Origin: Coptis chinensis
Taxonomy: Eukaryota; Streptophyta; Magnoliopsida; Ranunculales; Ranunculaceae
NCBI GenBank assembly: GCA_015680905.1
Contig: CM027379.1
Coordinates: forward strand, 92,279,501 to 92,343,500
DNA: 64,000 nt
Direction of reading: 5' to 3'
Shown: positions 13,901 to 23,036 of the stretch, one piece after another
Layout of the letters: each line of letters starts with the position of its first letter
How positions within the stretch are numbered: the first letter of the stretch is position 1
Program-made: the position numbers and the translations under genes
The notes under the pieces: generated by a model
Told to the model about the DNA's origin: nothing
The model's input: only the letters and a program-made list of their open reading frames with translations
The model's database searches: none

Positions 13901-15377
13901 AGAAAGGACTTGATTACTTCTAATCGTAGTCTTCAAGGAGTGTTTTTCGTAGGGAGTGCACTGAGGGACTATAAAAGACCTATTCTCTCCATTTCTTTTT
14001 GGCCCTCGATAAAGATCTTTGTGTTTAAATGGTGATATACGGTTGCTCCTTGTGTTGGGTTCTCTCCATTGAAGTGTTACAGCTAGGATGTAGATGCTGT
14101 GGGTGGAATTCTTGAGTTGGTGTCAAAGGTTTAGTGTTGGAATAAGAAAACAGAGGCTATGAAGAGGTTCTAAGAACATTATATGTAACATCAGATCTTT
14201 TCATGCGTCCATGGCTGGTTGCATTGTACAAAGTACTCTATTAGAAGTTTCGGTTTGAAGATGATGGGTAAACCAATGTTTTCTAATTGTCATTTATTAC
14301 CATATTTTGTTCTTGTCCCTATTCCTTTTATCTCGTAGTGCTACTGGATGGTAGCATTAATTTCACAGATTTTAATCAATTAGACTGCAATCCAGCTAGT
14401 TCCTTGTGGAAGATGCGTTATATTTATTCAGTAATTTTACACTTTGTTAAAACGTCGTTATGTGTATTGTCTGGACATTAGCTTGTTCTGATATACTCTG
14501 GCTTTTAGGGACACCATGGACTGAAGAGGAGCACAGACTCTTCTTACTGGGTCTCCAGAAGTTGGGTAAAGGAGACTGGCGTGGGATTGCACGTAACTTT
14601 GTCATTTCAAGAACTCCTACTCAGGTAGCTAGCCATGCCCAGAAGTACTTCATTCGTCAGACCAACTCAACCAGAAGAAAAAGACGTTCCAGCCTATTCG
14701 ACATGGTCCCAGATATGGTTTGTCTACTTGCACTTTTACAGTGTCATAACTTTTTATTATTGCAGTGATGATGGCATTGATTTCTTCTAATGTATAGCTA
14801 TCATGATTCTATCCTTTTCTTTTAACTCCTGCACTGTGTTTTGTTTCAGTCCATTGACCCCCAACCAGTTCCAGAAGAACCATTAGCTAATGGCGTATCT
14901 CAGGTAGTTGAGAGCGTAGACACAAACCCATTACCTACTCTCTGCCTCTCTCTTGATGGGGAGTGTGAACCTATGGAATCTACTTCCCATAACATTCCTA
15001 CAGAAACTGAAGAATTCATGCCATGCAGTGATTCCACACCAATAATTCCTGCATTCCTCCCAACATATCTACCTCTATCATTCCCATTTTGGCCACCAAA
15101 TATAGTCCCAGCTGTCGAAGAGAAAGGCATGGAAATCTCTCATCACCAGGTCCTAAAGCCTACACCTATTCTCTCTAGAGATCCTGTTAATGTAGATGAA
15201 CTAGTGGGCATGTCTAAGCTCACCTTAGGAGCAGCTGCCACTGACTGTATTGAACCGTCTCCTCTCTCCTTAAATTTGATTGGATCTTCTGCAAGGCAGT
15301 CGGCATTTCATGCAAACCAACCAGTTAATAGATCAAATTTGAGCAAGAGAGATGGTAATGCAATTCCTGCTGCTTGA
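4993..15377 (+). CDS. MYB-related transcription factor, SHAQKYF/KUA1-MYBS3 type (3 exons)
   Basis: Coding exons are 4993-5278, 14509-14717 and 14850-15377, joined by GT-AG introns of 9,230 and 132 bp with matching phases, giving 340 residues. The start is the first ATG, beginning MTRRCSHC. Residues 5-18 form a CX2CX4HX4C zinc knuckle. KLFGV follows in exon 1 and matches the (R/K)LFGV repression motif. Exon 2 encodes a single MYB repeat from TPWTEEEH (about residue 97) to SHAQKYF (137-143). Exon 3 carries LxLxL EAR-like motifs (LCLSL and LSLNL). This layout is that of plant nuclear R1-type MYBs such as KUA1/MYBH and rice MYBS3, which repress targets in sugar, ageing and cell-expansion control by binding TATCCA-like boxes. 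Length is close to the family norm. The first intron is unusually long and full of transposons. Which family member is orthologous cannot be decided here. Confidence 0.93.
6717..8003. repeat. Duplicated intron block, copy 1 (paired with 12088-13590)
   Basis: From AAAATGAAAATGAGTTC to TTTATAAATGCAAT this block matches 12088-13590 closely, with the same order of words throughout. It lacks about 240 bp present in the other copy (counterpart of about 13095-13330) and carries a short (TA)n run at 7313-7330. It includes the degenerate intron units, so it is a segmental duplication inside the intron. It is interrupted on the right by the LTR at 8004. Confidence 0.8.
8004..8401 (-). repeat. LTR (3' LTR of a - strand gypsy-like element), 398 bp
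   Basis: The segment begins TGTTTCGGC and ends GGTCTATACA (TG...CA). It is followed directly by TCGCCCCCTCTTTGG, which on the - strand is a polypurine tract (CCAAAGAGGGGGCGA) abutting the LTR start. It also contains GCCTACGTACCC followed by a GGAATCAAG word, similar in order to the CCTACGTATC...GAATCA words in the LTR of the large TAT element at 16627. No partner LTR was found, so the element is truncated. Confidence 0.6.
8402..9408 (-). mobile_element. Body of the truncated LTR element, hosting a MITE
   Basis: This is internal sequence next to the polypurine tract. Repeated words of the GACCGGCT/GGGCTGGC type recur between 9060 and 9400 and again right of the Helitron at 11190-11400. The Helitron therefore interrupted one continuous segment. 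No pol domain is recognisable. Confidence 0.4.
8494..8946. mobile_element. MITE with about 36-bp terminal inverted repeats
   Basis: The left end GGGAGGGATAGAGGTACATT and the right end, read on the - strand as GGGAGGGATAGAGGCACATT, continue in parallel through TCATTATGCGCACATT. The inverted repeat is about 36 bp with one mismatch. An internal block of about 75 bp near the left end (ATTATGCG-ACATTATAGCC...AATGAATTAA-GCCTA) is present twice in tandem. No convincing target duplication was seen, so the superfamily is not assigned. Confidence 0.7.
9901..10022. repeat. Exact 61-bp tandem duplication
   Basis: Two adjacent identical 61-bp AT-rich units start at 9901 and 9962, each beginning GATTTACCATCTAATTT and ending TATTTCTATCC. 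Perfect identity suggests a recent event inside the Helitron. Confidence 0.95.
10446..10947. mobile_element. Tourist-like (PIF/Harbinger) MITE, 502 bp
   Basis: Ends are GAGTATCTTTAGGAG and, on the other strand, GAGCATCTTTAGGAG. The flanks are TTA on both sides (10443-10445 and 10948-10950), the 3-bp target typical of PIF/Harbinger. The centre holds several inverted and direct copies of CGCGGTTTTG and CACGCGG words between 10610 and 10850, giving a CpG-rich island in AT-rich surroundings. No transposase ORF is present. Confidence 0.8.
11520..11735. repeat. Short-period minisatellite, GGCGGAAATTATT words
   Basis: The words GAAATTATTGGCG and GGAAGTTATTGG recur about every 15-25 bp. A single related word also occurs at about 8955-8970 (AATTATTGGCGGAAAT), left of the Helitron. 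It is probably part of the truncated LTR element. Confidence 0.65.
11745..12125 (+). pseudogene. Coiled-coil ORF relic in the truncated LTR element
   Basis: The + strand reads as lysine/glutamate-rich coiled-coil sequence across two frames with stops: EELNEMEE and [10 protein letters not shown] before 11890, then [16 protein letters not shown] and [20 protein letters not shown] after it. It lies on the strand opposite to the LTR/PPT orientation at 8004. That is also the arrangement of the antisense coiled-coil ORFs in the large TAT element. Function is unknown and homology is not proven. Confidence 0.4.
12088..13590. repeat. Duplicated intron block, copy 2 (paired with 6717-8003)
   Basis: This is the longer partner of the 6717-8003 block, starting AAAATGAAAATGAGTTC and ending at CTTTATAAATGCAAT. 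Beyond it the sequence continues into another intron unit (TCTCATCGGAAGG). The same run can be read inside the copies, so copy 2 preserves the uninterrupted right edge. Confidence 0.8.
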
Positions 15378-15576
15378 AGAAAGGAGATTAATTGGTGTTT
15401 TCATTTGCATATGTGCGTCTTTGTGTCTGTAAAACTTGTACTACGAAACCTGATCTTGTTTTATTTCTCAATAACCTTATATTACCCCTTTTGTTTTTGT
15501 TCTTCTGTTTTCTTAGTTTAATAATATGCAAAATTGTGTTTTAGACATAAAAATATCAAATTAAATTCATTTTATT

Positions 15577-16356
15577 TCAATACAGAAATGGTATTACAGC
15601 TTTTCGAGATGTAGGATACTCTTTAAACTTGTCTCTATACCAAATATGATTAGCACGAGCTCTAGGCACTAAATTAGCACAAGTGTAGATGAAAAAGGCA
15701 AACCCAACCCAAGACCAAGTCATCACTGCCCATCCAAGCCACTCAACAATCTCACCAAAATAATTAGCACAACTCACGCTCTCAAACCATCCGCCTCTCG
15801 GTATCTTATACCCTCCATCTTCACCCTTGAGTTTAACCAAAATCAAATCCGAGCGTACATTCACAATCATCCCACTTAAAAATATAACCAACCCAATAAC
15901 AAACCTCACCCCAAACCACCAATCATTTTCCGCCACGTAATAATGAGACACCCATCGAGACTGTAAATAAGCGTTTAAAAGATTGAACCCAAAGCCCATA
16001 AGTGCAACCGAGACTGGGAAGCTAGCTTTGGTAGTTTTCTTGGGATTTGTGTTACGTAAACGAAGTGGGTAGATTATAGTACGATGGATATAGTGAAATA
16101 GGAATATAGAAATTAGAGATATGGATTTAAAGTTTGACTTATTTTGACCAAATGGAAAGATTAATAGAGTGAGCCATATAGTGGGGCTTTCCATTAAAAA
16201 CCAAGCCAAGGATGGAGAGATTGTGGGACCCCATCCTTTACGATAGTGTTTACCGTATGGAGCTTCTAGGAATCGGAGAGAGATGAAAGTGGGCGGTGTG
16301 ATGATGAAAAATGTGAGGAGTGAGTAATGGAAGAGGGACTCATCTGATAATTTCAT
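15577..16356 (-). CDS. DET2: Steroid 5-alpha-reductase DET2 (brassinosteroid biosynthesis)
   Basis: An intact, intronless 259-codon frame, close to the length of Arabidopsis DET2. DET2 reduces the delta-4,5 bond of 3-oxo-delta-4 steroids such as campest-4-en-3-one with NADPH, an early step of brassinosteroid synthesis, as an integral ER membrane protein. The sequence shows several hydrophobic segments and the conserved C-terminal half of the family: NVRSDLILVKLK, GGYKIPRGGWFESVSCANYFGE (continuous in the ORF; given here as GYKIPRGGWFES plus SCANYFGE), then EWLGWAVMTWS, and the basic terminus YPTSRKAVIPFLY. The first Met (MKLSDESLFHY) is taken as the start. Its stop codon lies 199 bp from the MYB stop, tail to tail. 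A 16-kb retrotransposon is inserted 270 bp before the start codon. Confidence 0.95.
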   Translation of the reverse strand: MKLSDESLFHYSLLTFFIITPPTFISLRFLEAPYGKHYRKGWGPTISPSLAWFLMESPTIWLTLLIFPFGQNKSNFKSISLISIFLFHYIHRTIIYPLRLRNTNPKKTTKASFPVSVALMGFGFNLLNAYLQSRWVSHYYVAENDWWFGVRFVIGLVIFLSGMIVNVRSDLILVKLKGEDGGYKIPRGGWFESVSCANYFGEIVEWLGWAVMTWSWVGFAFFIYTCANLVPRARANHIWYRDKFKEYPTSRKAVIPFLY

Positions 16357-16626
16357 GCTTTGAGAATGTTTTTTTGGTTAAATGATGATTGGCTTAAATA
16401 ATGTGAATTTTAAGTGTTGGCTCATGACGTATGTGTATCAGCAACTAATAGAACAATGCCATGTGGATAGTGGATAGGACAAGAGCCAAACCGCTGACCG
16501 AACCCAGAACTATCCAAGACTCAAACCTAGTCGGTTTTGCGGTTTCTACTTTCTAGTAAGGGTAATTTCCTGACATTTTCTTCCCAATTTGAACAATGGG
16601 TCACTGCAAATAGTTGCTGATATTAC
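16357..16626 (-). promoter_or_regulatory. Residual proximal promoter / 5' leader of DET2
   Basis: Only 270 bp remain between the DET2 ATG and the left end of the TAT element. No convincing TATA box was identified. The original upstream sequence resumes at 32904 on the far side of the element, as shown by the ATTAC duplication. Confidence 0.5.
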
Positions 16627-17164
16627 TGTAAAGGAGTGATTCAGCTTTCTTTTACATATATGGTTGAATGGGAATTAGAAAGTGTTATTATTGGGACCGA
16701 GTTCGGCTTAGGAGCGAACTACCTACGTATCTTGCTCTCGATTCAGAGGGGAGAGAAGAATCAAGTCTGGCGTAGTCCATAGGAGGGGTATTTATAGATG
16801 TTGAGAGTGAATCCTCGTCCACCACGTGTAAAGTGTATCACAAACGTGGGGTCTAGATTGAGGAGGCGTGCGGGACCTGTCTTTATAGGTCTGCTGTGAT
16901 GATGAAGATTATTAGTCTGGGCAAGTAGCTTGTGGCAGTGGTTAGTAGCTGGTGGCAGTGATTTGTACATGTGCATCTCTTGTTCATGATTGCTTCTATA
17001 AGATAAGACGAGTCACTTTATAGCCTGGTTCGCGTGCTGGCGCGAACTATTCTGGAACGTTCTCTTATCTTGGGGGCGCGATCTGATTCTACAGGTCGGT
17101 GGAGTATTTCCATCATGTTGAGTACGCGCATGATATTCTTGAAGGAGGATATCACTCCTTTACA
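16627..17164 (-). repeat. 3' LTR of the TAT element
   Basis: The LTR starts TGTAAAGGAGTGAT and ends ATCACTCCTTTACA, a perfect 14-bp inverted repeat at its ends, longer than the usual TG...CA. It is the copy nearest DET2 and points toward it. CCTACGTATC and GAATCA words occur in the same order as in the 8004 LTR. Confidence 0.95.
16789..16797 (-). promoter_or_regulatory. TATA box in the 3' LTR
   Basis: On the - strand the sequence reads CTATAAATA. The same box is present in the 5' LTR at 32530-32538. In this copy, transcription would run leftward into DET2, beginning about 400 bp before its ATG. Confidence 0.6.
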
Positions 17165-17177
17165 CAGCCCCCTCTCA
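17165..17177 (-). other. Polypurine tract
   Basis: The - strand reads TGAGAGGGGGCTG immediately before the 3' LTR. A purine-rich run of this kind primes plus-strand DNA synthesis in LTR elements. Confidence 0.75.
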
Positions 17178-17674
17178 GTAAGGCGTGCTGGTCATGGAAG
17201 CGGCTTGCTGAGAGAAAATGGTAGCGCGTGCGGAGCATGTTTAGAGTTGGAAATACCTGACAAGTTAATGAGAACAACCTGTGTTATCCTATGAGCTGGT
17301 GGGCGTGGATGTTTGACACGTGTTCATCACATGAGAGGATCCGAAAGCGATTCAGAGACAACGTGTCGCCTATTTTTAGGGATTTGAAAAGACGGGGCGA
17401 CTTATTTGGAAGTCGTAATGCGGTTAGGGCTGGGGTGTAATCATGGTGCCTTGGAAACCGGGAGGGCGGTTGTTCAAAGATTAAGCTTGCGATTTTTGAA
17501 ACATCACTTTGCTGCTTCGCCTTGTAGAAACTAAGTCAGTACCGCAACAACCTTAAGGTTAGTTTTCTGCCATTGTTGAACTCCTGCTTCTTGCTTCGTG
17601 CTTAATCTTTGCTCTAGAGTTGTTAGGATGTTTGCTTATTTACTAGTAGCTAGAATCGTTAGGGCGAGAGAGAG

Positions 17675-20001
17675 ATGTCTGACTCAGATGATACGCGATC
17701 TCATGAAGTTCGCGAAGTTTCTCTTGGTTGGACTGATGAGGAGGAAGAGAAAGATGAGTCGGTGTGTGGGGTGAGTGAGGCTGGTAATGAAGATGAAGCA
17801 GTTGAAGAAGCTGGAAGTGGGGAAAATAAGGCTCAATCTGCATCGTGGGTCTTTGAGTGAGCACTTCAGTCATTGTGAGGGTCGGTGCCGGGTCGCGCCT
17901 AGTATCGTGGATAGACACGCTTTGAGGGCGTTCCCCTATTTAAAAAAAAAATATGGGATAACCGTAAGCGGTCTGGAGATCCATGAGCTCAGACAGCACG
18001 CTCTGGTTTTTAGCAATAGGTATACCCCACCGAACTATGGGTTATCGTCTGTGAGGGGTAGCTGAGGGCGCATATGACGATACCGTTCTCTAAGCCGGGT
18101 TTGTGAGTTCTTGAACCGCGGGCAAAGCGCTGTTCGGTTTGTGGGTAACACGTGGCGGTTGTTCAAGGTGTTTGACTTTGAGCGAACGATGGTGAATACC
18201 GGATAGAGGTCACCGATATTATTGAGCATTTCTCCCTAAAGCGATCTCGGTCACTTCACTTTAGCTTGTAAACCCGAGCTAAGCTGTCGAGCGTCCTGGA
18301 TGGTGTAAGTAACGAGTCTTGGGATAAAAGACCGTTTACGCTAAAGGGGAAACTACCGCGGCGAAGGCGGTTCAGTGTGGAGAATAAAATATGCGACTTT
18401 ACTGGTGGGTACCGGTACGCTCTTTGAGGATATTGACCTTACATTAACTGAGTTGTACTAATATTGATGTTTTGTTGTCTTTGCAGATATCCCCCTAGAA
18501 AAGGAGACAAGCCGAAAGGTGATTGAGAAGTTCGCTAGGTTAACTCGAGCTGAGAAACAAGCGAAGCTTCCAGAAGTCGCACACTTCTTTAAAGAACAGG
18601 GCAGACCTGCGATTAGGGAGAAGAGGGAGGTGCAAAAGAGCAGGGCGCGGGGTAAGGTGAGTGGGAGAACGTCGAAAAAGTCTGTGATGGAAAAACGTCG
18701 GAGTGATCTGGTGACTAGAGAAGATAAGAACCGCGGTCGTACTGGGGTGAAGCGACCCGCCGGAGGTGCTGGTACGTCTGGGTCGGGAGTTGGGCAGGGT
18801 CAAGAGGACTCTCCCTATGATTTGGAGGACTCTCTCTTTGAAATCCCTGAACCTCGCTTGTCGACGAGGAAGGGTAACGACCCCGAGTCTCGACCTTCCA
18901 AGGTTGCGAGGGTAGCTGAGGCCACAATGGGGGGTGGTGAAGGGCGAACTGGGGGAAGGGCGGCTCGTAGCTCGAGAGCGAGACCAATGCCCGACTTCAG
19001 CGATCTGGGTGAGGACGCCCCAGAGGTCGCTCCGACCAGGGTTGTTGGAGATGCTCCTTGCAAGATGAAGGGGAAGGTTGGTATGAGAAAGACTGGTAAG
19101 GGGCACTCCAGTACTAGGAAAGATGAGCTGGAGCACAACCTGATGTATATAAATGAAGTGACTTGGAATAAGCGCTATGTGAGGAGGTCGGACTGCAGCT
19201 ACAAATCCACACCCGTAGCTGCTTGTTTACTGGAGAGTATGACGCTGGACGGTGATAGGAAAGACTTAGATGCGATGGAGCTGGAGTCGAATCTGAGGGG
19301 GATGGATATATAAGGCGATGTGCCTGGTGAGTAACTTTTGCGTTCAAACTTGGCTGTGTTATTGTGTTATATGCTATTGTTTGATGTTAACGTGATATGT
19401 TGTGCAAGTTGTCGCAGCTGATCACTGGGTATCAGAAGCTGAAGACGGCCGCTCAGTTCGCTGAGCTGGAGAAGACGGAGGTGGAGTCGCTGAGGGATGA
19501 GCTTTCGAATCTTTGAGATGTGCAACAGTCTGAGAAGAAAGAACTGGACGCTTTGAAGCCCCAACTTACTGCCTTGACGCTGGAGAAGACATCTGCGGTG
19601 AATGAGTCGATCGGCTGAAGCATGAGGTGGAGGCATTGAAGGGCCAGTTGGTCGCAGCGAAAGCCTATGTTGAACGATGTAAGACTTCCACATTGCAAGC
19701 AAAAGAGGCATATCTCACCATCCGTGCTGAGGTGGAGGAATTGGAGAAGAAATATGACGACCTGCAGGAGGAGCGAGAGCGAAGAGCTTCGGGAGAATGC
19801 GGGGGCGAGCCATTCAAAGATGCTAGCACTGTTCCTGCAATTGTGCTTCTCCCTATTACTGGTGTGGTGAGTGATCAGCTTCAGGGTTCTGGCGAGCTGA
19901 ATGTGGCCGTTACCGAGGCAGTTGTGGCACCTACTGGTGATCCAAGCTATGCCCCAATGTTGAATGTCAGTCTTGCAGAAAACTTTGATGATGTTGTTTG
20001 A
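17675..20001 (+). pseudogene. Antisense ORF unit 1 of the TAT element (acidic N-terminus, basic middle, coiled-coil end)
   Basis: This is encoded opposite to gag-pol. It opens MSDSDDTRSHEVREVSLGW and an acidic stretch, and changes frame near 17860. It then has a region (KKYGITVSGLEIHEL, then MTIPFSKP and TWRLFKVFDFE in broken frames) resembling the Transposase_28-type domain annotated in plant gypsy-associated proteins. After an acceptor at about 18486 an open 264-codon stretch is rich in Lys/Arg and Glu and ends RRSDCSYKST...MTLDGD. A GTGAGT donor (19327) and AG acceptor (19408) suggest an intron. The last part, to 20001, is coiled coil (LELEKTEVESLRDEL and EVEELEKKYDDLQEERER). A one-base change in the G run near 19303 shifts the frame before the intron. 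Function is unknown. Confidence 0.65.
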
Positions 20002-20780
20002 ACAAGTTATTGGTGCTTGTGGTTGTAATTGGCCTTTAGCCGTAAACAATAGAGCTGGTTTCCTGGGTTGACATGGGTAGCTCGTTTTTCTTCTTTGCCT
20101 GTGATTATAATGACTAGTGGCTAACTGAGTTGGATTTCCTGAGTATTCTCAGCAGCTCGGTTAGTCTGCAAACTGAGGCTTCGCTGAGGTCGTCAGTTCG
20201 CTCTTTTTCATGAATGTGAAATATGTTGCTTTGCTCTATATAAGTAGTATTGTGTATAATATGAATGTTTGCATTCTGCAAGTATGGGTATGCTGTTACG
20301 ACTTGTCGTACGGAGGGTACGGTGTCGACGACCTGTGACTTTGTTGGTCTGTCGTGCTTGCTATCCGATTGAAACGGTGTAGGTCGCACATGTCTTGAGG
20401 ATGCAAGGGGCGTTCTCTACTTTGGAGCTGCCTGAGTTACAGCGCGTGCGTGGCACGTGTAAGAATATGGGTGGTCGGGAGTCATGACATGATGGCTGCC
20501 AGGTGGCCTGCCGTTTTGGCCTCTCGATGCCATCATGACCTATCTTGGGAAGATACGTTACTTTACTGTAAATAGTAGTGCTCTTGGAAGAGCAAAGGCA
20601 TTTGCTCTTCCTTTGCTCTTCTTCTTGTTGCCGCAGCTCTTCTCTTGCCTGTGCTACATCGTTTTACTTCGTCGGTTCACTCAGGTACGTTTGGCTTCTC
20701 TGTTTAACTGTCCCTCTCTTTTGTTTTGTTGAAAAGGAACATGAGGATTGTTTATTTAACCTGTGTTCTGCGTAGGTTTC
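20002..20780. other. Spacer between the two antisense units
   Basis: It begins with a 3'-UTR-like segment containing AAACAATAGAGCT, which recurs after unit 2 at about 21850. That supports a tandem duplication that included the 3' end. No domain is recognisable in the rest. Confidence 0.45.
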
Positions 20781-21771
20781 TTTATGGCCAGGTGCCGCAA
20801 ATATATCAGGGGAGAGGGGAGTTTAAGAGAGAGCTCCCCTCTGATAATGGAGGAAATGGAGTTCCACCCGCACATTCATGGAGATCGTGGCAAAAGAAAA
20901 GTTGTAGCGTCAGGGGCCAAGAGCAACAAGTGACCCAGGAGCTTAGGTCGCTCGACGGGTGGCATTGTCTTCAGGTCGCCTCGGCAAGCTGACGACACTG
21001 GTCGGGCTACTGAGGAAGCTAGCGACCTAGGGCAAGGCCACCACGTTCGCTGGTGAGAGTTCGCCTCCTCGCATCGGGGATGTGGGGAGTGAATTCTACT
21101 ATATGGGGAGAACGGGGAAGAAGCGTGTGGTGAAACGCTCTGACTGCAGCTTCCACTCGGCGCCCATAGCGACCAGTCTGCTGAAGGGTATCATGCTGGA
21201 CGGCGACAAAGTTGAGGTTGAGGATGAAGATATGGATACGCTACTGGGCACCATAGACATGGCTACTTGTTTGGTGAGTGTTTACTTGCTAGGCTTGTCA
21301 CTCTGTTTCGTAAGGGATCGTAACCTTGAACTTGTCCTTGTAGTTTCTGGCGGGGTACGACAAACCGAAAGTAAATGTAAAAGACGCGATATCGATGTCA
21401 ACTCCCGAGTCGAGCTGGGATGTCTGCGAGCTACGTGGGGAGTTGACAAGACGAAGCTGGACGTGATGACAGATAAGTACCGTGCGACTGCGGATGAGAA
21501 CGCTAAGCTTGTTGCAGCAATGACTGATCTGCAAGGGAAGTTAGCGGAAGTCACCGAGTATGCCAAGCAATGTAAGGGGGTCGCGCGCAAAGCTCAAGAT
21601 GCGTATACCACGGCCTGTGCTCAGTATGCCGAACCGGATGAGAAATATTTCCATTTGAAGAAGGCACAAGGGGACCAGGGTACGGGTATGCGCGTTATGC
21701 TGAGATTGGCAAGTCACCCTTCATCGACCAATGCTGCCCCAGAAGATAAACATGTTGTGGTTGCTCCTTGA
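20781..21771 (+). pseudogene. Antisense ORF unit 2 of the TAT element (paralogue of unit 1)
   Basis: The core RRSDCSYKSTPVAACLLES of unit 1 is matched here by KRSDCSFHSAPIATSLLKG, followed by MLDGDK (unit 1: MTLDGD). As in unit 1, a GTGAGT donor follows (21274), with an acceptor TAG ending at 21343. A coiled-coil exon then contains DKYRATADENAKLV and LQGKLAEVTEYAKQC, ending at the stop at 21771. The upstream part is shorter and broken and lacks the clear acidic opening of unit 1. It is a diverged, partly degraded duplicate. Confidence 0.6.
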
Positions 21772-22189
21772 TGGTGATTTCTCATCTTGTTTTTGAAAAA
21801 AGTTTAAGTTGGATAACTGTTTTGTGTGTTCTCCTCTCTATGAGAGTTTTAAACAATAGAGCTATGTTTTCAGGCTTGCCTGAACAGCTCGCCTTAGTTG
21901 ATATTGAGAATTGGTTTCCACGGAAGTGGCAGTTCGTTAATTTTGCTCCCATTGTTCAAAGAACCGATCTGGATTTTCTGGGTAGACCAAGCAGATCGGT
22001 GGATTGGAACTGGTTTCCTAGCCTTGGCCGGGTAGTTCGATTGGTGAATGTATATGTAATAGTGTAATACCATGTTTTGCTTGCGTGCTTGTAGTTATTA
22101 TTTTGTGTATGGCGCTTGTGGTACGCCTCTGAGATTTATTTTAAGAAAGCATTATACTTGTGAAGTATTGCTTAGGAGAACAAACTCCC

Positions 22190-22915
22190 TGAGCTGATCT
22201 TAGAGGTATAGGTCCCCAACTAATGAGAATTAGGGAGGCCATGAGCCGGTAAGTTCCTGAGAGTGTTCTGCTTGCGAAGAGCGTATTTAGCCTTTGAAGG
22301 CGTACTGCTCACTGAAAGCGTATGTAGCCCCTGACGGCGTACTGCTCACTGAGAGCGTTTTCACGAAGTTGATCCTAGGAGTATAGGTCCTCAACTTAGC
22401 GAGATTTGGAGAGGCTATGAGCCTGTAAGCTCCTGAGAGCGTTCTGCTCGCGAAGAGCGTATTTGACCTCTGAAGGCGTATTGCTCGCTGAGAGCGTTTG
22501 TAGCCCCTGAGGGCGTTCTGCTCACTGAGAGCATTCTCACGAAGTTGATCCTAGGAGTATAGGTCCTCAACTTAGCGAGATTTGGAGAGGCTATGAGCCT
22601 ATAAGCTCCTAATAGCGTTCTGCCCGCGAAGAGCGTATTTGACCTCTGAAGGCGTATTGCTCGCTGAGAGCGTTTGTAGCCCCTGAGGGTGTTGTACTCA
22701 CTGAGAGCATTCTCACGAAGTTGATCCTAGGAGTATAGGTCCTCAACTTAGCGAGATTTGGAGAGGCTATGAGCCTGTAAGCTCCTGAGAGCGTCATTGC
22801 TTCGCTTGAGCGTATTTGACCTCGAAGGCGGCGCATCGCTAGCGGAGGCGTTTGTAGCCCCGAGGGTATGCTCGCTTCATCGAGAGCATTCTCACGAAGT
22901 TGATCCTAGAAGAAT
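22190..22915. repeat. Tandem array, about 176-bp unit, four copies
   Basis: The word GATCCTAGGAGTATAGGTCC (first copy GATCTTAGAGG, last copy GATCCTAGAAG) starts at 22196, 22371, 22547, 22723 and 22902, giving periods of 175, 176, 176 and 179. Each unit contains shorter internal repeats of the form GAGAGCGTT / GAAGGCGTA / GAGGGCGTT spaced about 20-25 bp. It lies between the antisense ORFs and the integrase end, a position where TAT/Ogre-like elements often carry tandem arrays. Confidence 0.9.
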
Positions 22916-23036
22916 TTGAATAGAGTGGTTGACAATACGAATGTGACTAAACTATCTGAATTGACAAAGATTAAGAACATGACTGTGTACAAAACTGAAT
23001 TTTTATTGATAAAATCTCTTTAACAAGTAAGTGTTC

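Larger units (their letters stand above)
5279..14508. other. MYB intron 1 (9.2 kb), built from repeats and transposons
   Basis: Donor GTAATT at 5279 and acceptor TTTTAG ending at 14508 join the two exons in frame. The intron contains the elements listed separately. Its oldest layer is a degenerate unit of roughly 250-350 bp whose words recur in the same order: GATCAAGAG, TCTAGTATTTCAATCTATT, GGCGGGAGAGAAGAAA, TTCCACTTTGTTGTCTATGG, GGTTAACATTAGAGATTTCACTTG and GGTTGGCTGAG. I find it near 5755-6140, 7430-7800, 12790-13050, 13090-13400 and 13600-13900. The stretches 5279-5750 and 13900-14508 show nothing further. Confidence 0.7.

Noticed and set aside
18540..19347. Long - strand open frames opposite the antisense unit (198 aa and others)
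   Set aside because: They are shadows of the + strand frame. They carry no gag-pol motif and lie outside the pol order.
17675..21771. The antisense units as host genes
   Set aside because: They lie wholly between integrase and the 3' LTR of a bounded element, are duplicated within it, and are disrupted. They belong to the element.
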